Assembly (NCBI GenBank): GCA_051294375.1
Contig: CM119271.1
Location: 11,613,896 to 11,677,895, forward strand
Direction of reading: 5' to 3'
From: Paraspadella gotoi
Lineage: Eukaryota > Chaetognatha
Length of the DNA: 64,000 bases
Both the position numbers and the translations under genes were made by a program. The notes below the pieces were generated by a model that worked only from the letters and a program-made list of their open reading frames with translations, did no database searches and was not told the DNA's origin. This document shows, piece after piece, positions 1-12,000 of the stretch (within the stretch, counting starts at the first letter, position 1; the number at the start of each line of letters is the position of its first letter).

Positions 1-3000
1 GGGTTCTTGACAGACGAACCAAGATGGCGTCGCGTCGTCTAAATTCGAACCAGAGATTCTGGATTGTGTCACTTGAAAACCGCGAGATTGGACAGTGGGT
101 AGAGGGGTACGTGCACAAATGACGCCGGCAGCTTCTCCCTCGCGGCAATCGTGATTGTTCGAGTGGTCACAGGACAAGAGTCGGGATTCGTGACCATTGC
201 AGTTGACATCGTCTATTATAAAATTAGATGGAACTTTTCCAAATCTTGATTCTTTTGTAACTTGAAAAACATTCAAACCGAATTCCCTACAAACGACTTT
301 CGCGTCATTCAAATCCCAATTATCATCGCAAACTGGTCGACCATTGAGAAAAACGTTTCCCTCAAAAATATCGGACCCGCCCACCAGAGACAAGTCGGTC
401 CTTTGTTTCGGAGAGACATGCTTAATCCTCCAAGTTGCTCCAGGCGCCAACTTTTCAGCTGCATCAACAAATATCGACTCATTCACTTTCAAAGTCGCTT
501 CATCAGGAATTCGACCAGAAAATCTTTCAGCACAAAACTTTTCAGATTCATTTTTGTTCAACTGTGTTTGTATGAATCTGAAACATTTTTTTGTTCGAAC
601 GATTTCAATCTTGACTGAGTGACGGATTTCTGAGAAATTGACACAGACGGGGGCAGAGATGAAATCATCAAAATCAGTTACATTTATATCTTGGATTGCA
701 GTGACATTGGCATGGGTATCGTCAAAATCTCTTGTGTTGTTTTGAAATTCGCAGACAAACTTTTTCCACTTTTTACAGAAGTCAAAATTCCAGTTGTGTA
801 CAGAATTTCCAAATGCATGAAAAACCAAACATACATTCTCTTCATTTCCACCAGCGAATCGATTCCAGTCGCTGAAGCTGAGATTCATAGAGGTTCCACT
901 TTGATGCCACCGCCAATCATTACCTCCTCCTCCTCTTCCTCCTCCCATAACATTACTTCCTCCAACCCAAAATTCTTCTTCCCTCAAATTTGTTGCCAAC
1001 CACAAATTCTCTTTCGGTCCCTCGATTTCTGCCAGAAATCCTCCCATTGCATTGCAAGACTCAACACTCATTTTCCATGAGGCTCTTCTCTCTGAAATCC
1101 AGTAGCAAGATTCACCATTTTTACGACAAAGGTTTGGTTGTGGATTATTATCTGTAGTATCATCTTTAGATGGTGCATTAAAGCCGTTCATTGCTGGCGT
1201 CTCACAAACAACTCGGCTTACATTGCTGCATCGCTTGGTGTACCAATATCCATCTAGTCGAAGGATTACACAGGAATAGTAAAAAGCTTCATTGTCTCTC
1301 CACAACCCTCGGATAACTGATTCGGTCTGATCTTCCAAATTTTCTGAAACCACATCAGGCAGGGTCTTGTTCCAAACCCATTTTCCTTCCCAATCGGCTC
1401 CCGATTTCTCTAAGCCAATCCAGAAATCCCGATCCACATTTCTCTGCAGGAATTCGAATTCCTCTTTATTCTCAATGACAGGCAGACGTCCCCCGATGGC
1501 GGCGCAGAATTCCGCCGCCGCTGCCCGCGTCATCGCCGCTATATAGTCCGCCGAATAAAAATAACATTTGTGCCAAAATCCTTTTGGGCCGACGGCGTCA
1601 TAATCTCGGCGTCGACCGTCGGGACAAACGAATCTCGGCGTCCGATAATCGTGGAGGGTCGTTCGTTTGAAGAGGTCATCCAGGGTCGTGGAGATGGAGT
1701 TGGTCTGTGCGACGAGAGATTGGAAGGGACGCTCTACGTCGATGCTGAGGTTGGAGACGTTGACCAAGCGATTGACGAGATATTTGGAGTGAGGGTTGGT
1801 TCGTTTTGAAGGAGGTGAACGATTTGTTTCGGATGACAATTTTTTCTCAATTCTTTTCAAGGAAACATTCCAGTTGTGATTAAATTCCACTAGCGTCCAT
1901 TTCATTTCCGACAGTTCGTCTTTCGATTCCGCTAGAGTTGAAGAAATTTCCACTAATTTGGGTAGATTTTCCATCTGTGCAACTTTCATTTCCGTCAGTG
2001 TCTCATTGATGTTTGAGAAAATGTTTTGAGTTTTTTCTGTAGTCAGGAATGTTTGTCCAATGTTTTGTAAATTGTAATCAGTTAATGACTGATGAGAATT
2101 CGTGACATTAAAACTTGATTGAAACGAAGCTAATTGAACTTCGAGAATTTCTGATTGAATTATTTTGGTGTCGGTCAATGTCGACTTGACTTCAATCATA
2201 ACATCTTTTGCTTCTTCTTGCAATTTCACTAATTTCTTCATCAGCGATGTCATTTCGATTTGAGCTGATTTGGCTTCCATTTGCAAAAACTTAGACTCGG
2301 AAAAAGTTGATTTTATTTCCAATTTGTCCTGTGCTTGGAGGAGCCTGGACTGTGCTTGTTCCGACCTTAACTGAGCTTGCTCCGACCGGAAAGCTTCTGT
2401 GAGATTTTTTAGACCCACAATTCCTTCGTGAAATTCAGACGTCATGTTTTGCAGAAATTCGCCAATTTTTGTTTCGAATAAAATTGAGTTTTCTTCATCG
2501 CGGCCGCCGCCGCCGCCGCCGCCTCCGCCGCCGCCGCCGCCGCCTCCATCCCTGCTTGAGACAAATCTCTCATTGGAGACTCTCAATTCCTTCGTCAACT
2601 TCTCGATGGCTTCGACGAGTCTGTCGTCCCGCCCTCCAGATTGTCCATCTTCTTTGCTCAACACTCTGACGGATTCCGTCGAAGCGTCCAAAGTCTTCAG
2701 CGCTGAAGCTTCGCTCGAATCTTTCGTCGTTTCTCTCAATCTCTTCGTGATTTCGTCGATGTCATCCTTAGTCATTTCGCTAGAATCTTTAGTCACGTCG
2801 TCGATGTCATCCTTAGTCATTTCCGTTTTATTTTTTTTCGTAATGTCGCGGAGAAACGTTGCCATGACAACGAGCGAGGCGACGCCGAGTCCGAAAAAAC
2901 AAATCCATTTGCAGAAATTGGAGATATTTTTACCATCGAAACCTGAAGACGGTTAACCGATCATTTGATTAACTTGAAGTTTCAAGCCGACAACTCGCAT

Positions 3001-3428
3001 AATAACTATTATATAATATAATATATATATATATATAATATTATATATTATGTATACAATAATAACTATTATAACATAAGAATTTGGGTTAGAGATTATG
3101 AAAAAGGGTTATTATTAATGATTAGAGTAGGGTCAGTAATTAGTTTAAAGATTAATATTATAAATCAAGTTATATGTTTGGTATAACATTATGATTAAAT
3201 AATAAGGTTAAAATTATTGGGTCGATCTGAGAAAAAAGCGCCAATTAACTCACCCAACTTCAATTTTTTTCTTTTTCTTTCTTCTCCAAAAATCGATTTT
3301 CTTGAAGTTAGATCAACGGATTCCAAATCGGCGTACGAGGCAGTTGCCGACGCAGTTGCCGATGCAGTTGCCGACGCAGCGGATGTCGGCGCCATAGGCG
3401 TCATTTGTATTTCGTCGCTACGATTCAT
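1..3428 (-). CDS. Type II membrane receptor with coiled-coil stalk, two C-type lectin domains and an SRCR domain (3'-partial)
   Basis: Two coding exons are visible: 3254-3428 and <1-2942. The intron has donor GTGAGT and acceptor TTCAG, and phase 1 matches on both sides (G + GT = Gly59). Exon 2 is open for about 980 codons to the window edge, so at least 1,039 residues are encoded. Residues 1-58 are a cytoplasmic tail with Ser-Ala-Thr repeats and a basic EERKRKKLKL stretch. Residues 71-89 are a single hydrophobic helix (WICFFGLGVASLVV...) without a signal peptide, hence type II. A 15-Gly run (191-205) leads to a Glu/Gln/Lys-rich coiled-coil stalk to about 470. C-type lectin domain 1 spans about 498-639 (six Cys, GGRLPVIE, FWIG). 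Lectin domain 2 spans about 664-790 (six Cys, FWVG). A half lectin-like segment lies at about 845-900. The SRCR domain (about 910-1002) has six Cys, with VCDDNWDLNDAKVVC and DDVNC. Ligand binding is inferred. Neither lectin domain has canonical EPN/QPD and WND calcium-sugar motifs. Confidence 0.9.
2962..3190. repeat. AT-rich palindromic stretch inside the receptor intron
   Basis: The 311-base intron (2943-3253) contains a (TA)n tract flanked by AATAACTATTATA on both sides (about 2999-3075), so it is strongly self-complementary. The rest of the intron is AT-rich with TTAGGATTA-like motifs. No coding signal is seen. Confidence 0.6.
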
Positions 3429-3523
3429 AACGAAAACCGGAGCCGAGATTAATAAGTTTAAAAATTTGTCAATGTCGTTTGTTAGTCCAAATTTTTATTA
3501 CTGATCCAAATAGTTAACTCGGG

Positions 3524-3531
3524 TTTTTATA
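3524..3531 (-). promoter_or_regulatory. TATA box of the lectin/SRCR receptor gene
   Basis: On the minus strand the sequence reads TTGTATAAAAACCCG, a canonical TATAAAA about 95 bases upstream of the ATG at 3428. Transcription would start near 3495 and give a 5' leader of about 65-70 bases. The same element is retained in the inverted copy near 9826-9833. Confidence 0.5.
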
Positions 3532-4200
3532 CAATTTTGTCTTAGTTAACGAAATTGTTTATAATTATATTCCTCTTTTTTTTTCATCGGAATGACCGAA
3601 GAAAATTCGGCCATCTTTTCCAAAAGCGTCCAGTTTCTCTTTAAATTTAAAAATAAATTTTTTTCTAAGGTTTAATAATTAAGTAAGAGTTGAAGGATAA
3701 AGATTAGGTGAAGGTTTGTGATTAAGTAAAGGATTTGATTATGGATTACGGTTATTAGTTAATAAATAAGTTATGGATTTAAGATTAAAATCAAGAATAA
3801 TGGTCAAGCATCAGGATTAAGGATTAAAAATTTGATTCAATATTAAAAAAAAATTAAAATTAAATTTTAAGATTAAAATTAAAATTTGGCGCAGAAATGT
3901 GGCACTCTCGGACAATAGTGCCGAAAATTCTATCCGGGCGACGACGTCGGCTTGAAACTTGAGTTTTTTTTTCAGATTCTAAGCTAAAAAAAAAGAATAA
4001 TACGAAAAAAGAATAAATTTTGATCGAATACTCGATATTATATAAGGAAATGCGGGTCAAGTAACATTTTGTTTTTCAGACTTGAATTACGACGCAATTC
4101 TCGGAAATGCATTTAACAATTTAGATTTTTGATATTTTTACGATGAGGGGATGAATCGCTGCTATAGAAACCAGTTGGTTGAACATTTTCGTTTATCAAT
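3532..4200. other. AT-rich upstream region of the receptor gene
   Basis: This region holds runs of A and T and repeated GGATTA/AAGATTA motifs (3660-3880). A short hydrophobic shadow ORF at 3860-4060 is low complexity. No gene or RNA is seen. Confidence 0.5.
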
Positions 4201-4208
4201 TATGTGAG

Positions 4209-4210
<2 letters not shown>

Positions 4211-4246
<36 letters not shown>
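4211..4246. repeat. (GA)n microsatellite
   Basis: This is an uninterrupted GA dinucleotide tract of about 36 bases. Its counterpart in the inverted copy is a (CT)n tract at about 9052-9091. Confidence 0.9.
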
Positions 4247-4248
<2 letters not shown>

Positions 4249-4528
4249 TTACTTGCTTCCATCGCTATCAACCAAAGCGAAAACATAGTCGCCATATGTA
4301 CAACTATGCTTTCTAGTTGGTTTCCTACTATGTTGTTCTCGCTCACATTTCGTTTTAACCATAAACAATTAAGCATGAGTTGGCCACTAAATGACCACCA
4401 AATAGCCTCCAAATGACCACCAAATAGCCTCCCAGTTAAAAAATGAAATCTCAAAACCTGTGTTTTACTTTAAATTATCCAAATGATTTTACCGACGAAA
4501 TAAAAATGAAAGGTCAAACTCAATTTAG

Positions 4529-4626
4529 CCAATGAGAAGCAAGAAAAAATAAATACATCCGTCCAAATTCAGCCAATCAGAGTTTAGAGGGAAAAAAAAC
4601 GAAAAGCCGGATTAGATTCAGCCAAT
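4529..4626 (+). promoter_or_regulatory. Three spaced CCAAT boxes
   Basis: CCAAT occurs at 4529-4533, 4573-4577 and 4622-4626 in the shared context TTAGCCAAT or TCAGCCAATCAGA, spaced 44 and 49 bases. This is the pattern expected for NF-Y sites. It lies about 1.1 kb upstream of the receptor ATG. It could also be a short degenerate tandem repeat. No downstream gene on the plus strand is convincing. Confidence 0.35.
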
Positions 4627-4689
4627 CAGAAGTGGGAAAAATCGTCACCATAGATTTGGCTCGAGGCCCGCGGGAAAATAATCACGACA

Positions 4690-4900
4690 AGGAAGACAAC
4701 AACAACAACAACGACCACAATAACGACAACGAAGATAACAACAACAACAACAATGACAACAACTACGACGACGCAAAATCTTTATCGAAACCCGAAGAAA
4801 CGCGAGGTGAAGCTAACTCGTCCAAAGAATTAGGGGGCGGCGGCGGCGGCGGCGGCGGCGNNNNNNNNNNNNNNNNNNNNNNNNNGCGGCGGCGGCGTTT
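4690..4900. repeat. AAC/GAC-rich tract followed by (GGC)n containing a 25-N gap
   Basis: AACAACAAC and GACGAC runs (4700-4780) give Asn/Asp-rich shadow ORFs. A (GGC)n run follows, is broken by N at 4861-4885, and resumes to 4897. The inverted copy at about 8345-8435 crosses this gap with roughly 90 bases of GCC repeat, so the gap is probably short and purely repetitive. Confidence 0.8.
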
Positions 4901-4974
4901 AAACTCCGGGATAAAAAATCTGCAATTCAAAAAAAATCCGCCCCACCCACTTCCTGGGTATTTTTACTAAAAGG

Positions 4975-4987
4975 GAGGAGAGAGAGA

Positions 4988-5030
<43 letters not shown>

Positions 5031-5050
5031 TGAGAGAGAAGAGAGAGTGG
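4975..5050. repeat. (GA)n microsatellite
   Basis: This purine tract, mostly GAGAGA, is followed by a GAAA-rich stretch reaching 5200. It marks the transition from the receptor upstream region to segment B. Confidence 0.85.
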
Positions 5051-5202
5051 TACCATTGGAATCGGAAATGGATCCGAAAAACTTCATTGTGAAAGAACAA
5101 GAAAGAAGACAAGAAAGAAAGAGAAAGAAAAGAAGAAAAGAAAGAAAAGCGAAGATAGAAGAAGAAAATGAAGAAAGAGAAAAAAAGAGAAGAGAAGAAA
5201 GA

Positions 5203-7785
5203 AGCCAGGAATATTCATCGACGCCGCAACGTGGCATCAATGTCCCTCGCAATTTTCTTTGGTCGCCAGACGATTCTGCTGCCGCATTTCATTTCGCGCC
5301 CCGAGTGAGAGAAAAAGTCAGAAGCGGAAAGAGAGAAGCGGAAAAGAGAAGCGGAAAGAGAGAAGCGGAAAAGAGATACGCAATAATGAAAGGAATGCGA
5401 ACAGAAATAAAAAAAAGAGAAAAAGAAAAATAATAAGAAAACCAAAAAGATTGAAAAGAAAGGAAATTTAAAATAGAAAGAAAAAAAATTGAAAGTTTAA
5501 AACCAAAAAAATTATGGGGTTGAAAAGGAAAAGAAAACTAAGGCTGCGCCTATCATTTGTAAATCGCATGATGTGGTTAAAAAATCATATTTTAATTAAT
5601 CTAATTTATTAAATATTTATTATTAGAAGACGTTAAAAAATTGTTGGTAAAATTTCAACGTCTGTCTAATAGTCAAAACAGCAACGAAATTGAAAGGATA
5701 TCACCGATGTCTATAATGATATTTGATTATAATATTTTTTTAAAAATTTTTAAGTAAAAATAATTAAATTCTTTGAAAACAGAATTTTTTATTATTATTA
5801 AACCAAATAACATTTTGTTTAAAAAACATAAAAGAAAAGAGTTGTCTGCTTTAAAAAACTAATAAAATTTTATTGGTTCTAAGTTTGAACAAAAATATTT
5901 TTTATTAGTTTTATTATTTTTGAACAACAATTTAATTGCCACGAAACAAAAGAAATTACAAAATTAGGGTTTTGTGGGCTGTTTACGGTAAATCGTCTAA
6001 GCGTATTTTTACAAAAAAAGGATTTTTTTCGTCTAAATTGAAGAAAGAAATTCGGTTCCATCTTTGGATCCGAGCTCTGCCACGCCCTAAATCACGGTGC
6101 AGAGCGAAATTCGGTATAACGACTTGGCTTAAATGTCAATTCTTTACAACTTAGAATCTCAACCCCCCTGAAGACGAGAGAGAGCAGAGAGAGAGAGAGA
6201 GGGGAAGAAGAGAGAGAGAGAGATAGAGACGAGAGAGAGAGAGAGAGAGAGAGATTTGGGCATGGAATGTACGATGACAGGAGAAGACGACGACGGACGA
6301 CGACAGAGCGACAATGATAATGACGATAACCACAAACGATTAATTAGAAAAATAAATTTTGTCGAATCTCAAAGGAAAAGAAAGAAAGAGAAAATATAAT
6401 ATAAAAAATGAATAATAAAAAAAATAATAAAATTCTTGAATTTAACTTAAAAGGGCAGAAAAGAAAAATTCTAAAATTTATATTTTTAATTCGATAGATA
6501 AAAAAAAAAAAAAAACTGAGAGGGGACGAGCTCCTCTGGTCCAAAAAGAGGGAGCGATATGATATTGTTCAATTGAAATTTAGAAATGAAATGTCAAGTA
6601 CAGAATGACCGATTTGCAACCGAAAATTAATTTCCTCTTTTCCATCAAATTGCGTTTTTTGGGGTCAAAAGCAGAAAAAACTTTTATTTGTCGCTAAAAA
6701 CTTCAACTGAATTTCGTAAAATCAAAGTTAAAGGATTTAATGATAAATCATCTTCGCTTTGAAAATATAAATTATACTTGTATGGGCTGCTCGTGACGGC
6801 GTGTGGGCGTGACCGTAAGGGGAGAAAAGGCTCGGACGTCCGACGGTCGTGATTCGATATCTGCGTCTCACTTGCCCCGTTTCTCAAGAGAGATAGAACG
6901 CGACGACGATTATGAAGACGATGAAGAAACGTGAAACGGGATATCCCGATTATATTTTACATGAAGAATTGTTTAAGAATCGGGGGAAGCTCCCTTCGCC
7001 CCGCACTGACGTCGTATTGTTTAAGACCGTTTGTTAAACCAATTAATGTTTTAATGGCCTTTTTATATTTTTAAATACTTAATTAAAAACTTATTGTTAA
7101 AAGAAAACTTGTTAATTTTTTTTCAAACACGATGAAGACTCTAACTGCAGAAGTCGACATGTCTGCTGTAAACTTACCTAATTACAATTCGTTGCCAAAA
7201 ACAAATCAAATTGTTTTCTCCTAAGGACTTAATTAGAAACCGTTTTAATTGTCTCCTAAATTAGTAATAAACAAACAACATTTGAAAAAGCGATCGTCGC
7301 CAAAAATCGCGAGGCGGATCAAAAAAATACTTTTAAGGATTATATCTGAGATCAAACATGAATTAACTATTTATAAATTTAAAGGAGCATGATTGACTCC
7401 CCTACTTTAATACGTATGACATCTAACTACCCACATTTTTATCTAACTTACCCATAACCGTTACCAACCTTCCAACCCGCAAGACCTACTTACTCGAGAA
7501 TTTTTCGAAAAGTAAAAAGTTTGAATTGGGGCCTTCAATTCCGTCGGCACTGACGGCCCGAGTTCTCGCGGCGCCAGAAGTAGCGACCGGGAATTGAGGG
7601 AGCAATCCTAGCGCGCTGGCCGCCGTCCGGCCAGCGGGCCGACGCGACGGCGCAGCGAGTAAGGAAAAGCGAGCAGCGTACGTCCATTGTGGCAGCAGAC
7701 GAAAACAAAGCCATGCTGGGGATAAGACGAGATGTCCATTGATCGGGTTTGATTTGAATGGCTTTGAAGAATGTTGTGGTTTGAA
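5203..7785 (+). repeat. Segment B, copy 1 (noncoding, direct repeat of 13695-16300)
   Basis: It begins GAAGCCAGGA and matches 13695 onward for about 2.6 kb with many single-base indels. It contains AT-rich DNA, (GA)n at about 6178-6255, and a short inverted repeat around TTAGAAGACGTT (about 5620-5670). It also contains a roughly 170-base segment (about 6785-6960) that recurs near 51660. A GC-rich block (about 7500-7700) corresponds to the candidate exon better preserved in copy 2. All ORFs here are short or broken. Confidence 0.85.
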
Positions 7786-7799
7786 TTGAAATGTTGTGG

Positions 7800-7805
7800 G
7801 TTTGA

Positions 7806-7839
<34 letters not shown>

Positions 7840-7925
7840 CAAAGCAAGATAGAAAGAAAGAAAAGAAGAAAGAGAATAAAAAAGAGAGAAAGAGAGAATG
7901 AGAGAAAGAGAGAAAGAAAGAAGGA

Positions 7926-7981
<56 letters not shown>

Positions 7982-8040
7982 AAACAAGAAATAGAATAAA
8001 AAAGAGAGAAAGAGAGAAAGAAAGAAAGTTAAAGAGTCAT
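7800..8040 (+). repeat. (GAAA)n tract at the fold-back junction
   Basis: AAAG/GAAA tetranucleotide repeats with minor interruptions separate segment B from the inverted copy that begins near 8134. Long shadow ORFs rich in Lys-Lys-Glu-Arg or Phe-Leu-Ser arise only from the repeat. Confidence 0.9.
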
Positions 8041-8133
8041 TCGTATTTTGAACTTGTGCAAAACATTCGTTAGAAAGAAAAGAGAAAGTGACGTCATTTC
8101 AAAATCTAAAAACCTTTTAAAACATTTAAAAAT

Positions 8134-8213
8134 GTCTTCTTTCTTGTTCTTTCACAATGAAGTTTTTCGGATCCATTTCCGATTCCAATGGTACCACTCT
8201 CTCTTCTCTCTCA

Positions 8214-8256
<43 letters not shown>

Positions 8257-8346
8257 TCTCTCTCTCCTCCCTTTTAGTAAAAATACCCAGGAAGTGGGTG
8301 GGGCGGATTTTTTTTGAATTGCAGATTTTTTATCCCGGAGTTTAAA

Positions 8347-8382
<36 letters not shown>

Positions 8383-9046
8383 GCCCCGCGCCGCCTGCCG
8401 CCGCCTCGCCGGCCGCCGCCTGCCGCCGCCAATATCTTTGGACGAGTCTTAGCTTCACCTCCGCTTTCTTCGGGTTTTTCGATAAAGATTTGCGTCGTTC
8501 GTAGTTGTTGTCATTGTTTTGTTGTTGTTATCATTCGTTGTCGTATGGTCGTTTCGTGGTGTTGTGTCTTCCTTTGTTCGTGATTATTTTCCCGCGGGCC
8601 TTTCGAGCCGAAATCATATAGGTGACGATCTTTTTCCCACTTCTGGATTGGCTGAATCTTAATCCGTGCTTTTTCGTTTTTTTTCCCTCTAAACTTCTGA
8701 TTGGCTGAATTTGACGATGCTGGTATTTATTTTTTTTCTTGCTTCTCATTGGGCTAGAATTTGAGTTTAACCTTTCATTTTTTTATTTCGTCGGTAAAAA
8801 TCATTTGGATAATTTTAAAGTAAAACACAGTTGAGATTTCAATTTTTTAACTGGGAGGCTATTTGGTGGTCATTTGGAGGACTATTGGTTGGTCATTTAG
8901 TGGCCAACTCATGCTAAATTGTTATGGTTTAAAACGAAATGTGAGTCGAAGAACAACATAGTAGGAAACCAACTAGAGCATTAGTTGTACATATGGAACG
9001 ACTATGGGTTTTCGCTTTAGCGTTGATACGCGATGGAAGCAAGTAA

Positions 9047-9097
<51 letters not shown>

Positions 9098-12000
9098 CTT
9101 CCGTCTCACATTAATTGATAAACGAAAATGTTTCAACCAACTGTTTTCTATGAGCAGCGAGGTTTCATCCCTCATACGTAAAAATATCAAAAATCTAAAT
9201 TGTTTAAATGCATTTCCGAGAATTGCGTCGTAATTCAAGTCTGAAAAACAAATGTTTACTTGACCCGCATTTCCTTATATAATATCGAGTATTTCGCATC
9301 AAAAATTATTCTTTTTTCGTATTATTCTTTTTTTTAGCTTAGAACTGGAAAAAAAAAACTCAAGTTTCAAGCCCGACGTCGTTCGTCGCCACGGTATAGA
9401 ATTTTCGGCACTTATGTCCGAAAGAGTGCCACAAGTATCTGCGCCAAATTTTAATTTAATTCTTAAAATTTAATTTAATTTTTTTTAATATTGAATCAAA
9501 TTTTTTCAATCCTTGAATCCTGATGCTTGACCATTATTCTTGATTTAATCTTAAATCCATACTTATTTATTAACTTAATAACCGTAATCCATAATTCAAA
9601 TCCTTTACTTAATCACAAAACCTTTCAACCTAATCTTTATCCTTCAACTTCTTACTTAATTATTAAAAACCTTAGAAAAAAATTATTTTTTAAAATTTAA
9701 AGAGGGAAGAAACTGGAACGCTTCTTGGAAAAGATGGGACCGGAATATTTCTTTCGGTCATCCGATGAAAAAAAAAGAGGAATATATTAATTATAAACAA
9801 TTTCGTTAAACTAAGACAAATATTGTATAAAAAAACCCGAGGTTAACTATTGGAATCAGTAATAAAAATTTGGACTTAACAAACGACATTGACAAATTTT
9901 TAACTTAATAAAATTCTTCTGGCTCCCTGTTCGTTATTTGAATCGTAGTACGTCGAAATACAAAATGACGCCTATGGCGCCGACATTCCGCTGCGTCGGC
10001 AACTGCATCGGCAACTGCGTCGGCAACTGGCCTCGTACCGCCGATTTGGAATCCGTTGATCTAACTTCAAGAAAATCGCATTTTTGGAGAAAGTAAAGAA
10101 AAAAAAGAAAAAAAGAAAAAAATTGAAGTTAGGTGAGTTTAAATTTGGCCATTTTTTCTCAGATCGACCCAATAATTTAACCTTATTATTTAATCAGTAA
10201 TGTTATACCAAACATATAACTTGATTTATAAATATTAATCTTTAAACTAATTACTGACCCTACTCTAATCATTTAATAATACCCTTTTCATAATCATCAC
10301 ACCCAAATTCTTATTGTTATGATAGTTATTATTGTATATACATAAGTATATAATATTATTATATATATAATATATATTATATAATAGTTATTAATGCGAG
10401 TTGTTCGGCTTGAAACTTCAAGTTAATCAAATTGATCGGTTAACCCGTCTTCAGGTTTCGGATGGTAAAAAATATCTACCAATTTCTGCAAATGGTATTG
10501 TTTTTTTCGGGACTCGGCATGGACGACTCTCATTCTCGTTCGTACGACCATGACTGTTCGCCTCGCTCGTGTCATTGGCATTCAATAAGCATGGTAATAG
10601 AGCCGCTTCTCCGCGACATTACTAAAAAAAAATAAACGGAAATGACGTAAGGATATTGACATCGACGTACGTGACTAAAGATTCTAGCGAAATGACTAAG
10701 GATGACATCGACGAAATCACGAAGGAGCATGAGAGAAAACGACGAATAGATTACGAGCGAAGCTTCAGCGCTGAAGGTAACTTTGGACGCTTCCGACGGA
10801 ATCCGTCAGAGTGTTGAGCCAAAGAAGAGGAACAAATCTGGAGGGCGGCTTGAGACAGGACTTCGTCGAAGCCATCGAGGAAGTTGACGAAGGAATTGAG
10901 AGTCTCCAATGAGAGATTTGTCTCAAAGCAGGGATGGAGGCGGCGGCGGCGGCGGCGGCGTCGGCGGCGGCGTGTGGGCGGCGGCGGCGGGGTCGGCGGC
11001 GGCCGCTATGAAGAAAACTCAATTTTATTCGCAAACAAAAAATTGGCGAATTTCTGCCAAAAACAATGACAGTCTGAATTCACGAAGGAAATTGGTGCGT
11101 CTAAAAAATCTTTAAGAAGCTTTCCGCGTCGGAGCAAGCCTCAGTTAAGGTCGGAACAAGCACAGTCCAGGAAGGCTCCTCAAAGCACAGGACAAATTGG
11201 AAATAAATATCAACTTTTTCCGATGTCTAAGTTTTTGCAAATGGTAAGCCCAAATCAGCTCAAATCGGAAATGACATCCATGCTCATGAAGAAATTAGTG
11301 AAATTGCTAAGAAGAAGCAAAAGATGTATATGATTGAAGCATGTCGACATTGACCGACACCAATAATAATTCAATCAGAAATTCTCGAAGTTCAATTAGC
11401 TTCGTTTCAATCAAGTTTCAATGTCACGAATTCTTCATCAGTCATTAACTGATTACAATTTACAAAAAACATTGGACAACCATTCCTGACTACAGAAAAA
11501 ACTCAAAACATTTTCTCAAACATCAATGAGAACACTTGACGGAATGAAAAGGTCTGCACAGATGGAAAATCTACCCAAATTAGTGGAAATTTCTTTCAAT
11601 CTAGCGGAATCGAAAGACGAAACGCTGTTCTGAAATGAATATTGAGACGTTCTTAGTTTATGGGAAGTTTTACATCACAATTCATGGAAGTGTTCCTTTG
11701 AATGTTGTTTGTAATGCAATTTGAGATTTAAAAATATGTTCATTCCTGAAACAAAATTATTCGTGTTCATCTCTCTTCAAATCAGTCAAACGAACTCAAC
11801 ACTCATTATTTCATATTAATATGCTCGTGCAATCGACGAGGTTTTGTGCATAATTCTGCTCTCTAACGACCTGCGACGTTCATCGACGTTAGAGCGTCCC
11901 TTCGTAATCCAATCTCCTCAGTCGCACAGACAATCTCCATCTCCACGTCGACCTGGATTGACCTCTTCAAACGAACGACCGCTACCCACGATTATCGGAC

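Noticed and set aside
262-1080. Plus-strand ORFs in the left end (118 and 129 codons)
   Set aside because: They are antisense shadows of the continuous receptor exon on the minus strand.
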